Assembly: GCF_001644605.1 (NCBI RefSeq)
Contig: NZ_CP011388.1
Location: 3,624,501-3,688,500 of the forward strand
DNA from: Paenibacillus swuensis
GTDB taxonomy: Bacteria; Bacillota; Bacilli; Paenibacillales; DY6
Length of the DNA: 64,000 nucleotides
Direction of reading: 5' to 3'
Shown: positions 1 through 9,916 of the stretch, in pieces
How positions within the stretch are numbered: the first letter of the stretch is position 1
How the letters are laid out: the number at the start of each line of letters is the position of its first letter
Notes under the pieces: model-generated
What the model was told of the DNA's origin: nothing
The model's input: the letters and a program-made list of their open reading frames with translations, nothing else
Databases searched by the model: none
Made by a program: the position numbers and the translations under genes

Positions 1-87
1 ATCGGATTATTTGAACAAATATTCAACTCCATGATGGAAGCACTGCACGCATTAATGCAACTGATGGGCAGGCAGCAGGCACCTTAA
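1..87 (+). CDS. fliR: FliR, C-terminal end only (partial)
   Basis: An open frame runs in from the left edge and stops at TAA 85-87, giving 28 residues that end in MGRQQAP. It is a hydrophobic, Met-rich tail lying 27 bases before flhB. In Bacillales, fliR (an export-gate membrane protein of the flagellar type III secretion system) sits immediately upstream of flhB. The name rests on that position and on the composition of the tail, because no diagnostic motif is in view. Confidence 0.6.
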   Translation: MGLFEQIFNSMMEALHALMQLMGRQQAP

Positions 88-114
88 GAATCGCATAGAA
101 ACGGAGGGTTGCCT

Positions 115-1203
115 GTGCAGCCGCTGCGTCTCAAGCTGAACCTGCAGCAATTTTCAGGAGAAAAGACCGAGCAGGCAACGCCCAAGAAACGTGAAGATTC
201 CCGCAAAAAAGGCCAAGTGGCCAAGAGCATGGAAATTCCCGGCGCTTTTATACTCTTAATTTCATTTATGTCGTTCTCCATGTTCGGGGAATTTTACAAA
301 GAGCGCATCTATCGTTTGTTTTCAGTAACGTTCCACGATTATATGAACATGCAGGTCACGCAAGCCAATGTCGGCAAAATATTCGGTGATTTGATTACCC
401 AGTGTCTGATTCTCATAGCGCCAATTATGGCCATTACCGTTATTGTGGCTATTCTTGGGAATTATGCGCAATTCGGATTCCTGCTTACAGGCGATCCTCT
501 CAAGATGAAGTTCGAGAAGTTAAACCCCCTGGAAGGTGCCAAACGCATTTTCTCATTGCGCTCCTTGGTGGAGATGCTGAAATCGATAGCCAAAGTACTC
601 ATTGTAGGGATTGTTGCTTACATGACGTTATGGGGAGAGCGCATGAACATCATCGCGCTAAGCACGGTGCCGCTGGAATCCATATTCACGTTTTCAGCAG
701 GATTAGTGTTGTCGCTAGGTATCAAAATAGGGGCTATTCTGGTCGTGCTTGCGGTGCTGGATTATGCCTATCAGAAATATGACTTTGAAAAAAACCTTCG
801 TATGTCCAAACAAGACATCAAGGATGAGTATAAAAAGTCCGAGGGCGATCCGCTGATTAAAGCTAAAATCCGGGAGAAACAAAAACGGATGGCGATGCAA
901 CGTATGATGCAGGAAGTGCCAAAAGCGGATGTCATCATTACAAACCCTACACACTTCGCGATCGCCCTGAAATACGACGCCAAGACGATGGAATCTCCGC
1001 TGGTGTTGGCCAAAGGTAAAGATTATGTGGCATTGAAGATTAAAGAGATTGCAAAACAAGAAGGCATCTTAACGATGGAAAATCGTCCTTTAGCCCGGGC
1101 TTTGTATGATCAGGCTGAGATCGGTCAGGGAATTCCGGTTGCGCTATTCCAAGCGGTTGCCGAAGTGTTGGCTTATGTCTATAAAATGAAACGTAAAGTG
1201 TAA
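115..1203 (+). CDS. flhB: Flagellar export switch protein FlhB
   Basis: FlhB is the membrane component of the flagellar type III export gate. It switches substrate specificity from rod/hook to filament by cutting itself. The 362-residue protein has a basic N-terminus (GEKTEQATPKKREDS), four membrane segments at roughly residues 40-60, 95-120, 160-175 and 190-215, and a cytoplasmic domain. The autocleavage motif NPTH is intact at about residues 277-280. I chose GTG 115 as the start because GGAGG at 103-107 is 7 bases away; TTG at 109 is almost on top of it. flhA follows after 31 bases, in the usual fla/che order. Confidence 0.96.
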   Translation: MQPLRLKLNLQQFSGEKTEQATPKKREDSRKKGQVAKSMEIPGAFILLISFMSFSMFGEFYKERIYRLFSVTFHDYMNMQVTQANVGKIFGDLITQCLILIAPIMAITVIVAILGNYAQFGFLLTGDPLKMKFEKLNPLEGAKRIFSLRSLVEMLKSIAKVLIVGIVAYMTLWGERMNIIALSTVPLESIFTFSAGLVLSLGIKIGAILVVLAVLDYAYQKYDFEKNLRMSKQDIKDEYKKSEGDPLIKAKIREKQKRMAMQRMMQEVPKADVIITNPTHFAIALKYDAKTMESPLVLAKGKDYVALKIKEIAKQEGILTMENRPLARALYDQAEIGQGIPVALFQAVAEVLAYVYKMKRKV

Positions 1204-1234
1204 GACCTACATCTTAGTTAAAGGAGGACCCAGA

Positions 1235-3268
1235 TTGAAACTCAAAGATTTATCCATCCTGATCGGCATAATCGGTATTGTATTGATGATGGTGCTGCCG
1301 TTGCCGGTGTGGCTGCTGGATGTCCTCTTGATCATTAATATTTCTACGGCATTAACGATTTTATTAGTGTCGATGAGTACAAAAGATGCTTTGCAATTTT
1401 CCATATTTCCCGCTTTATTGTTAATTACTACATTGTTCCGCTTAGCGCTGAACGTTTCTACTACGCGTAACATTCTTGCTAATGGGTATGCGGGGCATGT
1501 CGTTGAAACATTCGGTAATTTCGTGGCCGGCGGTCAAATTGCCGTGGGCTTCGTCATCTTTCTAATTCTCGTTGTTGTGCAATTTATCGTTATTACCAAA
1601 GGTTCGGAGCGTGTGGCCGAAGTAGCGGCGCGCTTTACGTTGGACGCGATGCCGGGTAAACAAATGAGTATAGATGCGGATCTGAACGCAGGCCTCATCA
1701 ACGAACATCAAGCGAGGGAACGCCGTTCCAAAATTGAGAGGGAAGCGGACTTTTACGGTGCGATGGACGGTGCGAGTAAATTTGTTAAGGGGGATGCCAT
1801 TGCCGGTATCGTCATCCTGATCATCAATTTGTTCGGCGGGTTTATCATCGGCATGGCGATTCATGGCATGTCTTTCGGGGATTCCTTACATACGTATTCC
1901 ATATTAACCATCGGGGATGGACTTGTTAGTCAAATACCTGCGCTGTTAATTTCTACAGCGGCAGGGCTAATCGTTACACGTTCCGCGTCCGAAGGGAATT
2001 TGTCTCATGATATTACATCGCAGCTGTTTAGTCAGCCTAAGCTGTTGTATATTGTTGCTGGCACGGTGCTTCTTCTGGGATTCTTTACTCCGATCGGACC
2101 CATTTCGACTTTACCAATCGGGTTATTGCTGATTTACGCGGGCTACTCCATGCAGAAGAACCTCAATAAGAAACAGATTGAAGACGAGCAGATGGAGGAG
2201 GAACAGCAGATCGAAGAGGTTCGCAGTCCGGAAAGTGTTATTTCGCTTCTTCAGGTGGATCCTATTGAATTCGAATTTGGCTACGGTCTGATTCCTTTGG
2301 CTGATACGCAGCAAGGCGGAGATTTGCTCGACCGAATTATTATGATTCGCAGGCAATGTGCGCTTGAACTGGGTCTGGTCGTTCCGGTCATTCGGATTCG
2401 CGACAATATTCAACTCAAACCGAACGAATACGCCATTAAAATCAAAGGGAATACCGTGGCGCGGGGTGAACTGTTATTGAATCATTATCTGGCCATGAGT
2501 CCGGGGTATGACGATGATTCAATCGCGGGTATTGAGACGGTGGAACCCGCGTTCGGCCTTCCTGCCTTATGGATTGACGAGGCCAACAAAGAGAGAGCCG
2601 AGCTCTCCGGATATACCGTCGTTGACCCGCCTTCCGTTGTGGCTACACACTTAACCGAAGTTATTAAGCGACATGCTCATGAAATTCTGGGCCGTCAGGA
2701 AACGAAGGCGTTGGTGGATAACGTGAAGGATGCGAACCCGGCCCTGGTCGACGAGCTCATTCCGAATGTGATGAGCCTGGGGGATATCCAGAAGGTATTG
2801 GCCAAGTTGCTGAAAGAGAAGGTTTCCATTCGCGATCTGGTGACGATCTTTGAAACGCTTGCCGATTATGGCGGATATACGAAGGACCCGGATGTGTTGA
2901 CAGAATACGTTCGACAAGCCTTGTCCCGACAAATTACACTGCAATATACGCAAACGGGAGAAGCGCTCAAAGTGATCACGGTCGGACCTTCCCTCGAGAA
3001 GAAAATTGCGGAATCGGTACAACAAACAGAGCAAGGCAGTTATCTGGCGATGGATCCGAATGCTACACAAACCGTTTATCAAAAATTGGTGGAACAGATT
3101 AACAAGCTCATTCAAAGCGGAGCGCAGCCTCTAATCCTTACCTCACCAACGATTCGAATGTATTTACGCCAGTTAATGGATAGAACGATGCAAGATGTAC
3201 CTGTACTTTCCTATAGTGAATTGGAACCTAACGTTGAAATTCAAAGCGTAGGGGTGGTGAACTTATGA
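1235..3268 (+). CDS. flhA: Flagellar export protein FlhA
   Basis: FlhA is the large membrane protein that forms the nonameric ring of the flagellar export gate and binds substrates and chaperones through its C-terminal domain. The 677-residue protein starts at TTG 1235 behind AAGGAGG. Its N-terminal half carries about eight membrane segments. The conserved FHIPEP-family loop is seen as RFTLDAMPGKQMSIDADLNAG (about residues 132-152). A soluble C-terminal half starts near residue 310. Length is standard. The stop overlaps the flhF start by 4 bases (ATGA), which indicates translational coupling. Confidence 0.97.
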   Translation: MKLKDLSILIGIIGIVLMMVLPLPVWLLDVLLIINISTALTILLVSMSTKDALQFSIFPALLLITTLFRLALNVSTTRNILANGYAGHVVETFGNFVAGGQIAVGFVIFLILVVVQFIVITKGSERVAEVAARFTLDAMPGKQMSIDADLNAGLINEHQARERRSKIEREADFYGAMDGASKFVKGDAIAGIVILIINLFGGFIIGMAIHGMSFGDSLHTYSILTIGDGLVSQIPALLISTAAGLIVTRSASEGNLSHDITSQLFSQPKLLYIVAGTVLLLGFFTPIGPISTLPIGLLLIYAGYSMQKNLNKKQIEDEQMEEEQQIEEVRSPESVISLLQVDPIEFEFGYGLIPLADTQQGGDLLDRIIMIRRQCALELGLVVPVIRIRDNIQLKPNEYAIKIKGNTVARGELLLNHYLAMSPGYDDDSIAGIETVEPAFGLPALWIDEANKERAELSGYTVVDPPSVVATHLTEVIKRHAHEILGRQETKALVDNVKDANPALVDELIPNVMSLGDIQKVLAKLLKEKVSIRDLVTIFETLADYGGYTKDPDVLTEYVRQALSRQITLQYTQTGEALKVITVGPSLEKKIAESVQQTEQGSYLAMDPNATQTVYQKLVEQINKLIQSGAQPLILTSPTIRMYLRQLMDRTMQDVPVLSYSELEPNVEIQSVGVVNL

Positions 3269-4620
3269 GAGTCAAAAAATATATCGTAGATACAATGCCT
3301 GAAGCGATGCACAAAATCCGTAACGAGCTCGGTAAAGACGCCGTGATTCTGAATACGAAAGCTGTGAAGCTGGGCGGTTTCCTCGGTCTCTTCGGGAAGA
3401 AGAAGATCGAGGTCATCGCCGCCACCGATACGGCGGCGCAAGAACCGCCCGCGGCGAAGACTTCCGCCGCGGTCAAGTTCGAGCAGGCGCTGCAGCATGC
3501 AGCCGCGCCCGCGGAAACTGCGCCGCCGCCGACATCCTCGGGGGCGGCGCAAGCCCTTGCCGCAAGCTTGCCTCCGGCAGCTGCGGCCAAAGCCTACGCC
3601 GCGGGCGGCGGCGCGAGAACTGCGCTCCCGGAGGAGCACAGTTCTCACGCGCCCGCGCCATCGCCGCTTGCAGCGGCGACGAGGAAGCCGTCGGAACACG
3701 CGGAGCACGTTCTGACGGGCGTAACGCCTGTCGCGCCTCGGGACGACAGGCTGTATGAGGAGATTCGGCAGATGAAGGAGCTCGTTCATAAGCTTTCCAG
3801 GCAAGGGGGAGCTCATGAACGAACGCCGGAGGCGCTGGTTACTTTAGAGAAACATCTGCGTCATCAAGATATCAGTGAAGAGTTATTATCACACTTGATG
3901 GATCATGTAACGCAAACTGTGCAAGAAGCTGATCTAGATCCTACCGAAGCGGAAACAGCTCAACTTGTCAGCATGGAACTCATACGGATCATGACTCGCT
4001 CTGACAGCATGAACATTACCAGTTCTGCTCGTGTGATCCACTTTGTCGGTCCTACCGGAGTAGGTAAGACCACCACAATTGCCAAGCTTGCCGCGGAACA
4101 AGTGCTGAAATACAACCGAAAAGTCGGGTTTATCACTTCGGATACGTATCGTATTGCCGCGATAGATCAATTAAGAACGTATGCTACTATTTTGAACGTG
4201 CCAATGGAAGTGGTATTTTCCCCTCAGGAATTAACCCGGGCCTTCCGCAACTTGTCGGAATGCGACATGATCTTTATGGATACGGCCGGCCGAAACTTTC
4301 GGAATGAAATGTACGTGTCCGAACTCAACAGTCTGTTGCGTTCCGAGGGTGTAAGCGAAACGTATCTTGTGCTTAGTTTAACTATGAAATACCGGGATAT
4401 GAAAGCGGTAGCTGAGAATTTCATTAAATACAATGTAGACAAAGTTTTGTTTACAAAGGCGGATGAAACCGATTCCTATGGAGCAGTAGCTAATCTGATG
4501 TATGACTTTGACTTGAAACTCTCCTATGTGACCCACGGTCAAAATGTGCCGGATGACATTAAAGAGGCGGATGTCCAGCGTTTGACGGAACAACTGATGG
4601 AGGGCTATGGGCATGAGTGA
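3265..4620 (+). CDS. flhF: Flagellar SRP-type GTPase FlhF
   Basis: FlhF is an SRP-family GTPase that controls flagellar placement and number, in partnership with the MinD-like ATPase FlhG. The 451-residue protein has a B domain (1-52), a long Ala/Pro-rich linker (about 54-158), an N domain and a G domain. The G1 loop GPTGVGKTTT lies at 262-271, followed by DTAGR and TKAD motifs. The linker is encoded by very GC-rich DNA (about 3417-3740), unlike the rest of the gene. The start overlaps flhA by 4 bases and the end overlaps flhG. Confidence 0.96.
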   Translation: MRVKKYIVDTMPEAMHKIRNELGKDAVILNTKAVKLGGFLGLFGKKKIEVIAATDTAAQEPPAAKTSAAVKFEQALQHAAAPAETAPPPTSSGAAQALAASLPPAAAAKAYAAGGGARTALPEEHSSHAPAPSPLAAATRKPSEHAEHVLTGVTPVAPRDDRLYEEIRQMKELVHKLSRQGGAHERTPEALVTLEKHLRHQDISEELLSHLMDHVTQTVQEADLDPTEAETAQLVSMELIRIMTRSDSMNITSSARVIHFVGPTGVGKTTTIAKLAAEQVLKYNRKVGFITSDTYRIAAIDQLRTYATILNVPMEVVFSPQELTRAFRNLSECDMIFMDTAGRNFRNEMYVSELNSLLRSEGVSETYLVLSLTMKYRDMKAVAENFIKYNVDKVLFTKADETDSYGAVANLMYDFDLKLSYVTHGQNVPDDIKEADVQRLTEQLMEGYGHE

Positions 4621-5497
4621 CCAGGCGCAAAGCTTGCGTAATCTGCTCCAGGGCCTTCCCGAAAGAGATAAACAAACGAAGGTCATTACGGTTACGAGCG
4701 GTAAAGGCGGGGTGGGGAAGTCAAATTTCACTTTGAACTTCGCTCTTGCGCTTCAAACGAAGGGCTACCAGGTGTTAATATTCGATGCGGATATCGGGAT
4801 GGCCAATATAGATGTGTTGATGGGGGTTTCCTCCAAGTATAATTTGTATCACCTGCTGAAGAGAGAAAAGTCAATTCATGAAATTATTCATACAGGTCCT
4901 TATGGCTTACAATTTATTGCAGGCGGTTCGGGTTTCAACGACTTATTGAGTCTCTCTCAGGAAGAGATTGATTATTTTGCCTCTCAGGTGGAACTGTTAA
5001 ACGGTACGGTAGACTATATTATATTTGATACAGGTGCGGGGTTGTCCAAGGAGACACTTAAATTTATAGTTGCAGCCCAAGAAACCATCGTAGTTACAAC
5101 GCCTGAACCAACTTCCATTACGGATGCATATGCTATCATCAAGATGGTTCATTCTATGGAATATGAAGTAGATTACAGGCTTATTATTAATAGAGTTACC
5201 GATTGGAAGGAAGGCCAGCATACTTCGGACAAGATCCGTCTTGTGGCAAAGAAATTTATGGATCTGGATATACCAACGCTTGGTTATGTGCTTGATGATC
5301 CGAACGTTTCCAAATCTGTAAAGAGACAGATACCTTTCTCGATAGCTTATCCTGGCAGCTCGGCGTCAAAGAACATTCAAGAAATTGCGGATCGGTTTCT
5401 GCTCGGAGAGAAAGGAGCCCGTCGGGTAAACCCTGATTCTTCGCAGAGCGGGGGCATGAAAGGTTTCTTGAATAAAATGAAAAGTTGGATTACATGA
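4613..5497 (+). CDS. flhG: MinD-like flagellar number regulator FlhG
   Basis: FlhG (YlxH) is a ParA/MinD-family ATPase that partners FlhF and limits flagellar number. Residues visible include the deviant Walker A TSGKGGVGKSN near residue 25, the DADIGMANIDV switch and a C-terminal amphipathic, Lys-rich tail (FLNKMKSW) of the kind MinD proteins use for membrane binding. I prefer ATG 4613, inside the flhF stop region, because GGAGGG at 4599-4604 is about 9 bases away; ATG 4607 is only 3 bases from it. The protein is 294 residues. Confidence 0.95.
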   Translation: MSDQAQSLRNLLQGLPERDKQTKVITVTSGKGGVGKSNFTLNFALALQTKGYQVLIFDADIGMANIDVLMGVSSKYNLYHLLKREKSIHEIIHTGPYGLQFIAGGSGFNDLLSLSQEEIDYFASQVELLNGTVDYIIFDTGAGLSKETLKFIVAAQETIVVTTPEPTSITDAYAIIKMVHSMEYEVDYRLIINRVTDWKEGQHTSDKIRLVAKKFMDLDIPTLGYVLDDPNVSKSVKRQIPFSIAYPGSSASKNIQEIADRFLLGEKGARRVNPDSSQSGGMKGFLNKMKSWIT

Positions 5498-5553
5498 TTC
5501 CATACCTTCTTTCTGCTTAAGTTCTGTCATCACGAATGTAGGAGTGAAATCGA

Positions 5554-6672
5554 ATGGCTCAATACCAAGTGCTAGTCGTAGACGATTCGGCCTTCATGCG
5601 TAAAGTCATTTCGGATCTGATTGAAGAAGACCCCTTGTTCACGGTTATGGGGACCGCGAAGACCGGTAGAGAAGCTATTGCCAAAGTGAAGGAATTACGG
5701 CCCGATGCGGTGACCATGGATGTTGAGATGCCCGAGATGAACGGCCTGGACGCCCTTAAACATATTATGGAAGAGACGCCGGTGCCGGTCATTATGTTAA
5801 GCAGCCTAACCTCTGACGGTGCCCGCGAGACGATACTCGCTCTGGAGCGCGGCGCGGTCGATTTTGTGCGGAAGCCTTCAGGTTCCATTTCTTTAGATGT
5901 ATTTAAAGTTAAACTGTTGCTGCATGAGAAACTTAGGATCGCCGTTGCCGTGAACCTAAAGTCTCGAACAATGTCAAGCGTGAAGGTTGCGAAGGATGAA
6001 TTGGTCGTTCTAAGTGATGCGGGGAGTAGGCTTCCAACCCGCCAATCGGTGCCTGCGGTACTTAAACCAAACCGAATCGGACCCGTCCAGAAATTGGTTG
6101 CCATTGGAACTTCGACGGGGGGGCCGAGGGCGTTACAGCAGGTGCTTTCCGCGTTGCCGGAGCATTTTCCGGCCCCGATCCTCATCGTTCAGCACATGCC
6201 TCCAAAGTTTACGCACTCACTTGCTTTGCGTTTGGACTCTCTCTCCCGAATCCGTGTAGTTGAAGCTGAGGATGGTCAGGAGTTACGAAACGGTACAGCT
6301 TATATCGCTCCCGGCGGATGGCATATGCATTTAGCCAAGAACGATCGAACTAGCGGGTATCAGGTGAAATTGACGAAAGAAGAACCTAGGTCAGGGCATA
6401 GGCCATCGGTAGACGTATTATTTGAATCGTTGCTTCCTTATGTAACGACTCTCCCTATACATACTGTGCTTATGACGGGGATGGGAAGTGACGGAGCCAA
6501 AGGGATGAAAGCGCTGAAAGCCGCAGGAAGTCACGCTTCTATAGCCGAATCCGAAGAGACCTGCGTTGTGTATGGCATGCCAAGGTCCGCAGTTGAGCAA
6601 CAATGTGTAGATTATGTATTGCCTGTGACGGAGATCCCCCGCAAACTTACAGAACTCCTGCCGTCAACGTAA
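5554..6672 (+). CDS. cheB: Chemotaxis methylesterase/deamidase CheB
   Basis: CheB removes methyl groups from glutamates on chemoreceptors and is activated by CheA phosphorylation. The 372-residue protein has an N-terminal receiver domain with acidic pocket D10/D11 and phosphoacceptor D56 in the run TMDVEMP. The C-terminal methylesterase domain has the triad Ser187 (GTSTGG), His214 (QHMPP) and Asp313 (GSDGAKGM). It lies 56 bases after flhG, in the che part of the operon. Confidence 0.97.
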   Translation: MAQYQVLVVDDSAFMRKVISDLIEEDPLFTVMGTAKTGREAIAKVKELRPDAVTMDVEMPEMNGLDALKHIMEETPVPVIMLSSLTSDGARETILALERGAVDFVRKPSGSISLDVFKVKLLLHEKLRIAVAVNLKSRTMSSVKVAKDELVVLSDAGSRLPTRQSVPAVLKPNRIGPVQKLVAIGTSTGGPRALQQVLSALPEHFPAPILIVQHMPPKFTHSLALRLDSLSRIRVVEAEDGQELRNGTAYIAPGGWHMHLAKNDRTSGYQVKLTKEEPRSGHRPSVDVLFESLLPYVTTLPIHTVLMTGMGSDGAKGMKALKAAGSHASIAESEETCVVYGMPRSAVEQQCVDYVLPVTEIPRKLTELLPST

Positions 6673-6738
6673 TTACTTAGCTTCTTGTTTAATAGAAAAA
6701 TTTGCAATAAATTATAGCGAAGGCACAGGAGGTGCGGG

Positions 6739-8808
6739 ATGGACACAAATCAATATTTATCCATGTTTATTGACGAATCCAATGATCATTTACAAGCACT
6801 AAACGAAAATTTACTCGCACTCGAAGGAAATCCTCAGGATATTAGCATTGTACAGAACATTTTCAGATCGGCTCATACCTTAAAGGGCATGTCCGCCACA
6901 ATGGGTTATGAAGATATCGCTAAGCTTACACACGAGATGGAGAATGTCCTGGATCTGGTGCGTAACAGCAAGCTGGATATGGATGCATTCATCTTTGATA
7001 CGTTATTCAAAGGCTTGGACTCTCTGGAAACGATGGTACAAGATATCATTCAGGGCGGTTCAGGAACAGCCGATGTAACGGGAATCGTGGACAATTTAAA
7101 GAAGATTGTCGACGGGGAACATGTGATGAACAAGAGTGAGAGCGGTTCAGTAAAGAGCTCGTCGGAACGGCCTCAAAGTCATATTGAACTGGATGAATTT
7201 CAATTATCTGTATTGGGACAATCCATGGATCAGGGAAATCATGTGTATTTCCTGGAGGTTTCCCTTCGCGAGGATTGTATCCTTAAAGCCGTAAGAGCAT
7301 ACATGGTTTTTGATCAGTTGGAGCAGAACGGGGAAGTGGTTAAATCCTCTCCATCTGTACAAGACATTGAACAGGAAAAGTTTGACCGATCGTTTTCTGT
7401 CTATTATATCTCTGGTAAAGAAGAGACCGAAATTGAAAGGTTCATAGCTTCAGTATCGGAAGTGGACTTTGTTAAAGTGACATTGATGGATGCCGAATCG
7501 TTAAGCAGCATGGAAGCAGCATCCAAGGCTAGTCAAGAAACAGCAGTTGGAATCTCGAACGTCTCTGCGACGATTCCAACTGTTACAGCCGCTAAGATCC
7601 CTGCGGCTGACTCCGTTCCCAAAGCCAAGGCCACCGGGAATGCGGGAGCTCAAGTATCCAACCGCACCATCCGTGTTGATATTGAGCGATTGGATACATT
7701 AATGAACTTGTTTAGTGAGCTGTTGATTGATCGAGTGCGTCTGGAGCAGCTGGCGAGCGAGCTTCGTAAGCCGGAACTGACCGAGACTGTGGAGCATATG
7801 TCCCGGGTAAGCAGTGATTTGCAGAACATCGTTCTGAAATTACGCATGGTCCCTGTAGATTCGGTTTTTAACCGTTTTCCTAGAATGATTCGGGATTTAG
7901 CGAAATCTCTGGATAAGAAAGTTGATTTATTTATTGAAGGCGCCGACACGGAGCTTGACCGTACCGTAATCGATGAAATCGGTGATCCTTTGGTGCATCT
8001 GCTTCGAAATGCGGTTGACCATGGGGTGGAACCGACTCAAGACCGCATAGCTGCAGGTAAAGATGAAACAGGTACCGTATCTCTCAGAGCTTACCATAGC
8101 GGTAATTCGGTCTTTATTGAAATTGAAGAAGATGGACGAGGCATTAACCGGGACGGCGTACTGAAATCAGCGATCTCAAAAGGGGTTGTATCAGCGGAAC
8201 AAGCTCCCTTGATGTCGGACGAAGAAGTGTACAATCTCTTGTTTTCCGCCGGCTTTTCCACAGCGGAGAAAATTTCCGATATTTCAGGCCGGGGAGTAGG
8301 GCTCGATGTCGTTAAGGCCAAGATTACCGCGCTTGGGGGGAATGTATCGATTGATTCGAAGCTTGGAGTGGGTACGAAGTTTTCAGTTCAGCTTCCACTC
8401 ACACTATCGATCATTTCAGCGATGCTGGTTAAGCTAGGCTCCGAGAAATATGCCATACCTTTGTCTTCCATTGTTGAAACGGGAGTTATTCAGAAACAAG
8501 ATATCCGTAATGTACATGGCAGCCGCATGATCGAGTATCGCAACCAGGTCATTCCGATTGTATCCCTCAGTGAATTGTTTCTGAGTCCGGATTACAGCGA
8601 GACGGATGAAGTTGAAACTGAAATTGTTGTGATTCGAAAGGGCGATAAATTGGCCGCATTGACTGTGGAAGAATTTATAGGTCAGCAAGAAATCGTACTC
8701 AAGAGCTTGGGAAAATACTTTACAAGCCTTTATGCCGTATCTGGCGCTACCATATTGGGAGACGGTCAGGTGGCTTTAATTATCGATCCGAACGCAATGA
8801 TTAAATAG
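6739..8808 (+). CDS. cheA: Chemotaxis histidine kinase CheA
   Basis: CheA is the receptor-coupled histidine kinase that phosphorylates CheY and CheB. The 689-residue protein shows the P1 Hpt domain with phosphorylated His46 (SAHTLKG), a P2 region, a Ser/Ala-rich linker near 255-305, the P3 dimerisation domain and the P4 kinase domain. P4 has the N box LLRNAVDHG and the G boxes EDGRGI and GRGVGLDVV. P5 is a CheW-like domain at the C-terminus. It starts at ATG 6739 behind AGGAGGTG. cheW follows after 17 bases. Confidence 0.97.
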   Translation: MDTNQYLSMFIDESNDHLQALNENLLALEGNPQDISIVQNIFRSAHTLKGMSATMGYEDIAKLTHEMENVLDLVRNSKLDMDAFIFDTLFKGLDSLETMVQDIIQGGSGTADVTGIVDNLKKIVDGEHVMNKSESGSVKSSSERPQSHIELDEFQLSVLGQSMDQGNHVYFLEVSLREDCILKAVRAYMVFDQLEQNGEVVKSSPSVQDIEQEKFDRSFSVYYISGKEETEIERFIASVSEVDFVKVTLMDAESLSSMEAASKASQETAVGISNVSATIPTVTAAKIPAADSVPKAKATGNAGAQVSNRTIRVDIERLDTLMNLFSELLIDRVRLEQLASELRKPELTETVEHMSRVSSDLQNIVLKLRMVPVDSVFNRFPRMIRDLAKSLDKKVDLFIEGADTELDRTVIDEIGDPLVHLLRNAVDHGVEPTQDRIAAGKDETGTVSLRAYHSGNSVFIEIEEDGRGINRDGVLKSAISKGVVSAEQAPLMSDEEVYNLLFSAGFSTAEKISDISGRGVGLDVVKAKITALGGNVSIDSKLGVGTKFSVQLPLTLSIISAMLVKLGSEKYAIPLSSIVETGVIQKQDIRNVHGSRMIEYRNQVIPIVSLSELFLSPDYSETDEVETEIVVIRKGDKLAALTVEEFIGQQEIVLKSLGKYFTSLYAVSGATILGDGQVALIIDPNAMIK

Positions 8809-8825
8809 AGGGAGGATGTTTACAA

Positions 8826-9287
8826 ATGGCAGAGGAAACTAAATTCATCGTATTTTCACTAGCTCATGAAGAATATGGAGTAGAGGTTGATAAAGTCCGC
8901 ACCATTGAGAGAATGTTACCTATAACCCGTGTTCCCAGAACGCCGGCGTTCGTAAAAGGGGTTATTAATTTAAGAGGCGTTGTAGTTCCGATTATTGATC
9001 TGCGCGAACGGTTCAATCTGCCTCAAGCGGAATATAACGAGAATTCAAGAATGATTATAGTAGCATTAGCCGATCTTGAGGTGGGACTGATTGTAGATTC
9101 CGCAAGTGATGTCATTGATCTGGATACCGATGAAATTGCAGATCCGCCAGAAGTTGTAGGTGGTGTCAAAGCCAAATATTTGCGTGGTATCGCTAAATTG
9201 GATAACAAGCGATTGTTGGTCATGTTGAACCTTCATGAAGTTTTGAACAAGAATGAAATCATACAGTTAGAAAGCATAGAGGGTTGA
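8826..9287 (+). CDS. cheW: Chemotaxis coupling protein CheW
   Basis: CheW is the SH3-like adaptor that links CheA to chemoreceptors in signalling arrays. The 153-residue protein is a single CheW domain with the conserved core FVKGVINLRGVVVPIIDLR and a second half ending in LVMLNLHEVL. Size is normal. It lies between cheA (17 bases) and cheC, with which it overlaps. No separate promoter is evident. Confidence 0.97.
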   Translation: MAEETKFIVFSLAHEEYGVEVDKVRTIERMLPITRVPRTPAFVKGVINLRGVVVPIIDLRERFNLPQAEYNENSRMIIVALADLEVGLIVDSASDVIDLDTDEIADPPEVVGGVKAKYLRGIAKLDNKRLLVMLNLHEVLNKNEIIQLESIEG

Positions 9288-9916
9288 TGGCGGTGGAATT
9301 GTTCAAGAAGTTGGCAGAGCTTCAATATGATGTCCTTAAAGAAGTGGGGAATATAGGTGCGGGGCACGCCGCCACCGCGTTATCTCGGCTGCTTGATAAA
9401 CCGATTGATATGCTTGTTCCTCAAGTAAATCTGGTTCCTTTCGAGGAGGTCGCTGAGCGGGTTGGCGGTTCCGAACATATTGTCATAGCGATTTTCCTGA
9501 GAGTGGTGGGGGATGCACCCGGCAATATGTTTTTCATCATCAATCAGGATTCTGCCAGAAGACTATTGAACAATTTCGCAGGGATTGAAGCCGTCGGTGA
9601 GGAAGGTCAGTACACCGAGATGGAGCTGTCTGCTCTAAATGAAATTGGAAACATTCTCGCAGGCTCTTATTTGTCATCATTAGCTGACTTCACAAACCTA
9701 TCCATGTCACCTACGGTGCCTTCACTGGCTATTGATATGGCTGGAGCTGTGCTTAGCTATGGCTTGATTCAATATGGTGAAATGGGTGACGCGGCCTTAG
9801 TTATCGATACAAAGTTTCTTGAAGATCAAGACGAGGTTGAAGGACATTTCTTTCTGATTCCCGATCCGGATTCATTTCACAAAATTTTTGATGCTCTGGG
9901 AGTGCCGGTTGAATGA
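9287..9916 (+). CDS. cheC: CheY-P phosphatase CheC
   Basis: CheC hydrolyses CheY-phosphate and also binds CheD, as established in B. subtilis. Both phosphatase signatures of the family (Glu and Asn three residues apart in a helix) are present: LKEVGNIGAGHA in the first half and LNEIGNILAGSY in the second. The protein is about 209 residues. ATG 9287 overlaps the cheW stop; GTG 9293 has slightly better spacing from the AGAGGG run and cannot be excluded. It overlaps cheD by 4 bases. Confidence 0.95.
   Translation: MAVELFKKLAELQYDVLKEVGNIGAGHAATALSRLLDKPIDMLVPQVNLVPFEEVAERVGGSEHIVIAIFLRVVGDAPGNMFFIINQDSARRLLNNFAGIEAVGEEGQYTEMELSALNEIGNILAGSYLSSLADFTNLSMSPTVPSLAIDMAGAVLSYGLIQYGEMGDAALVIDTKFLEDQDEVEGHFFLIPDPDSFHKIFDALGVPVE

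Noticed and set aside
3241-3816. 191-residue Arg-rich open frame on the - strand
   Set aside because: It arises from the GC-rich linker of flhF read backwards, where stop codons are rare. The low-complexity Arg runs mirror Ala/Pro codons.
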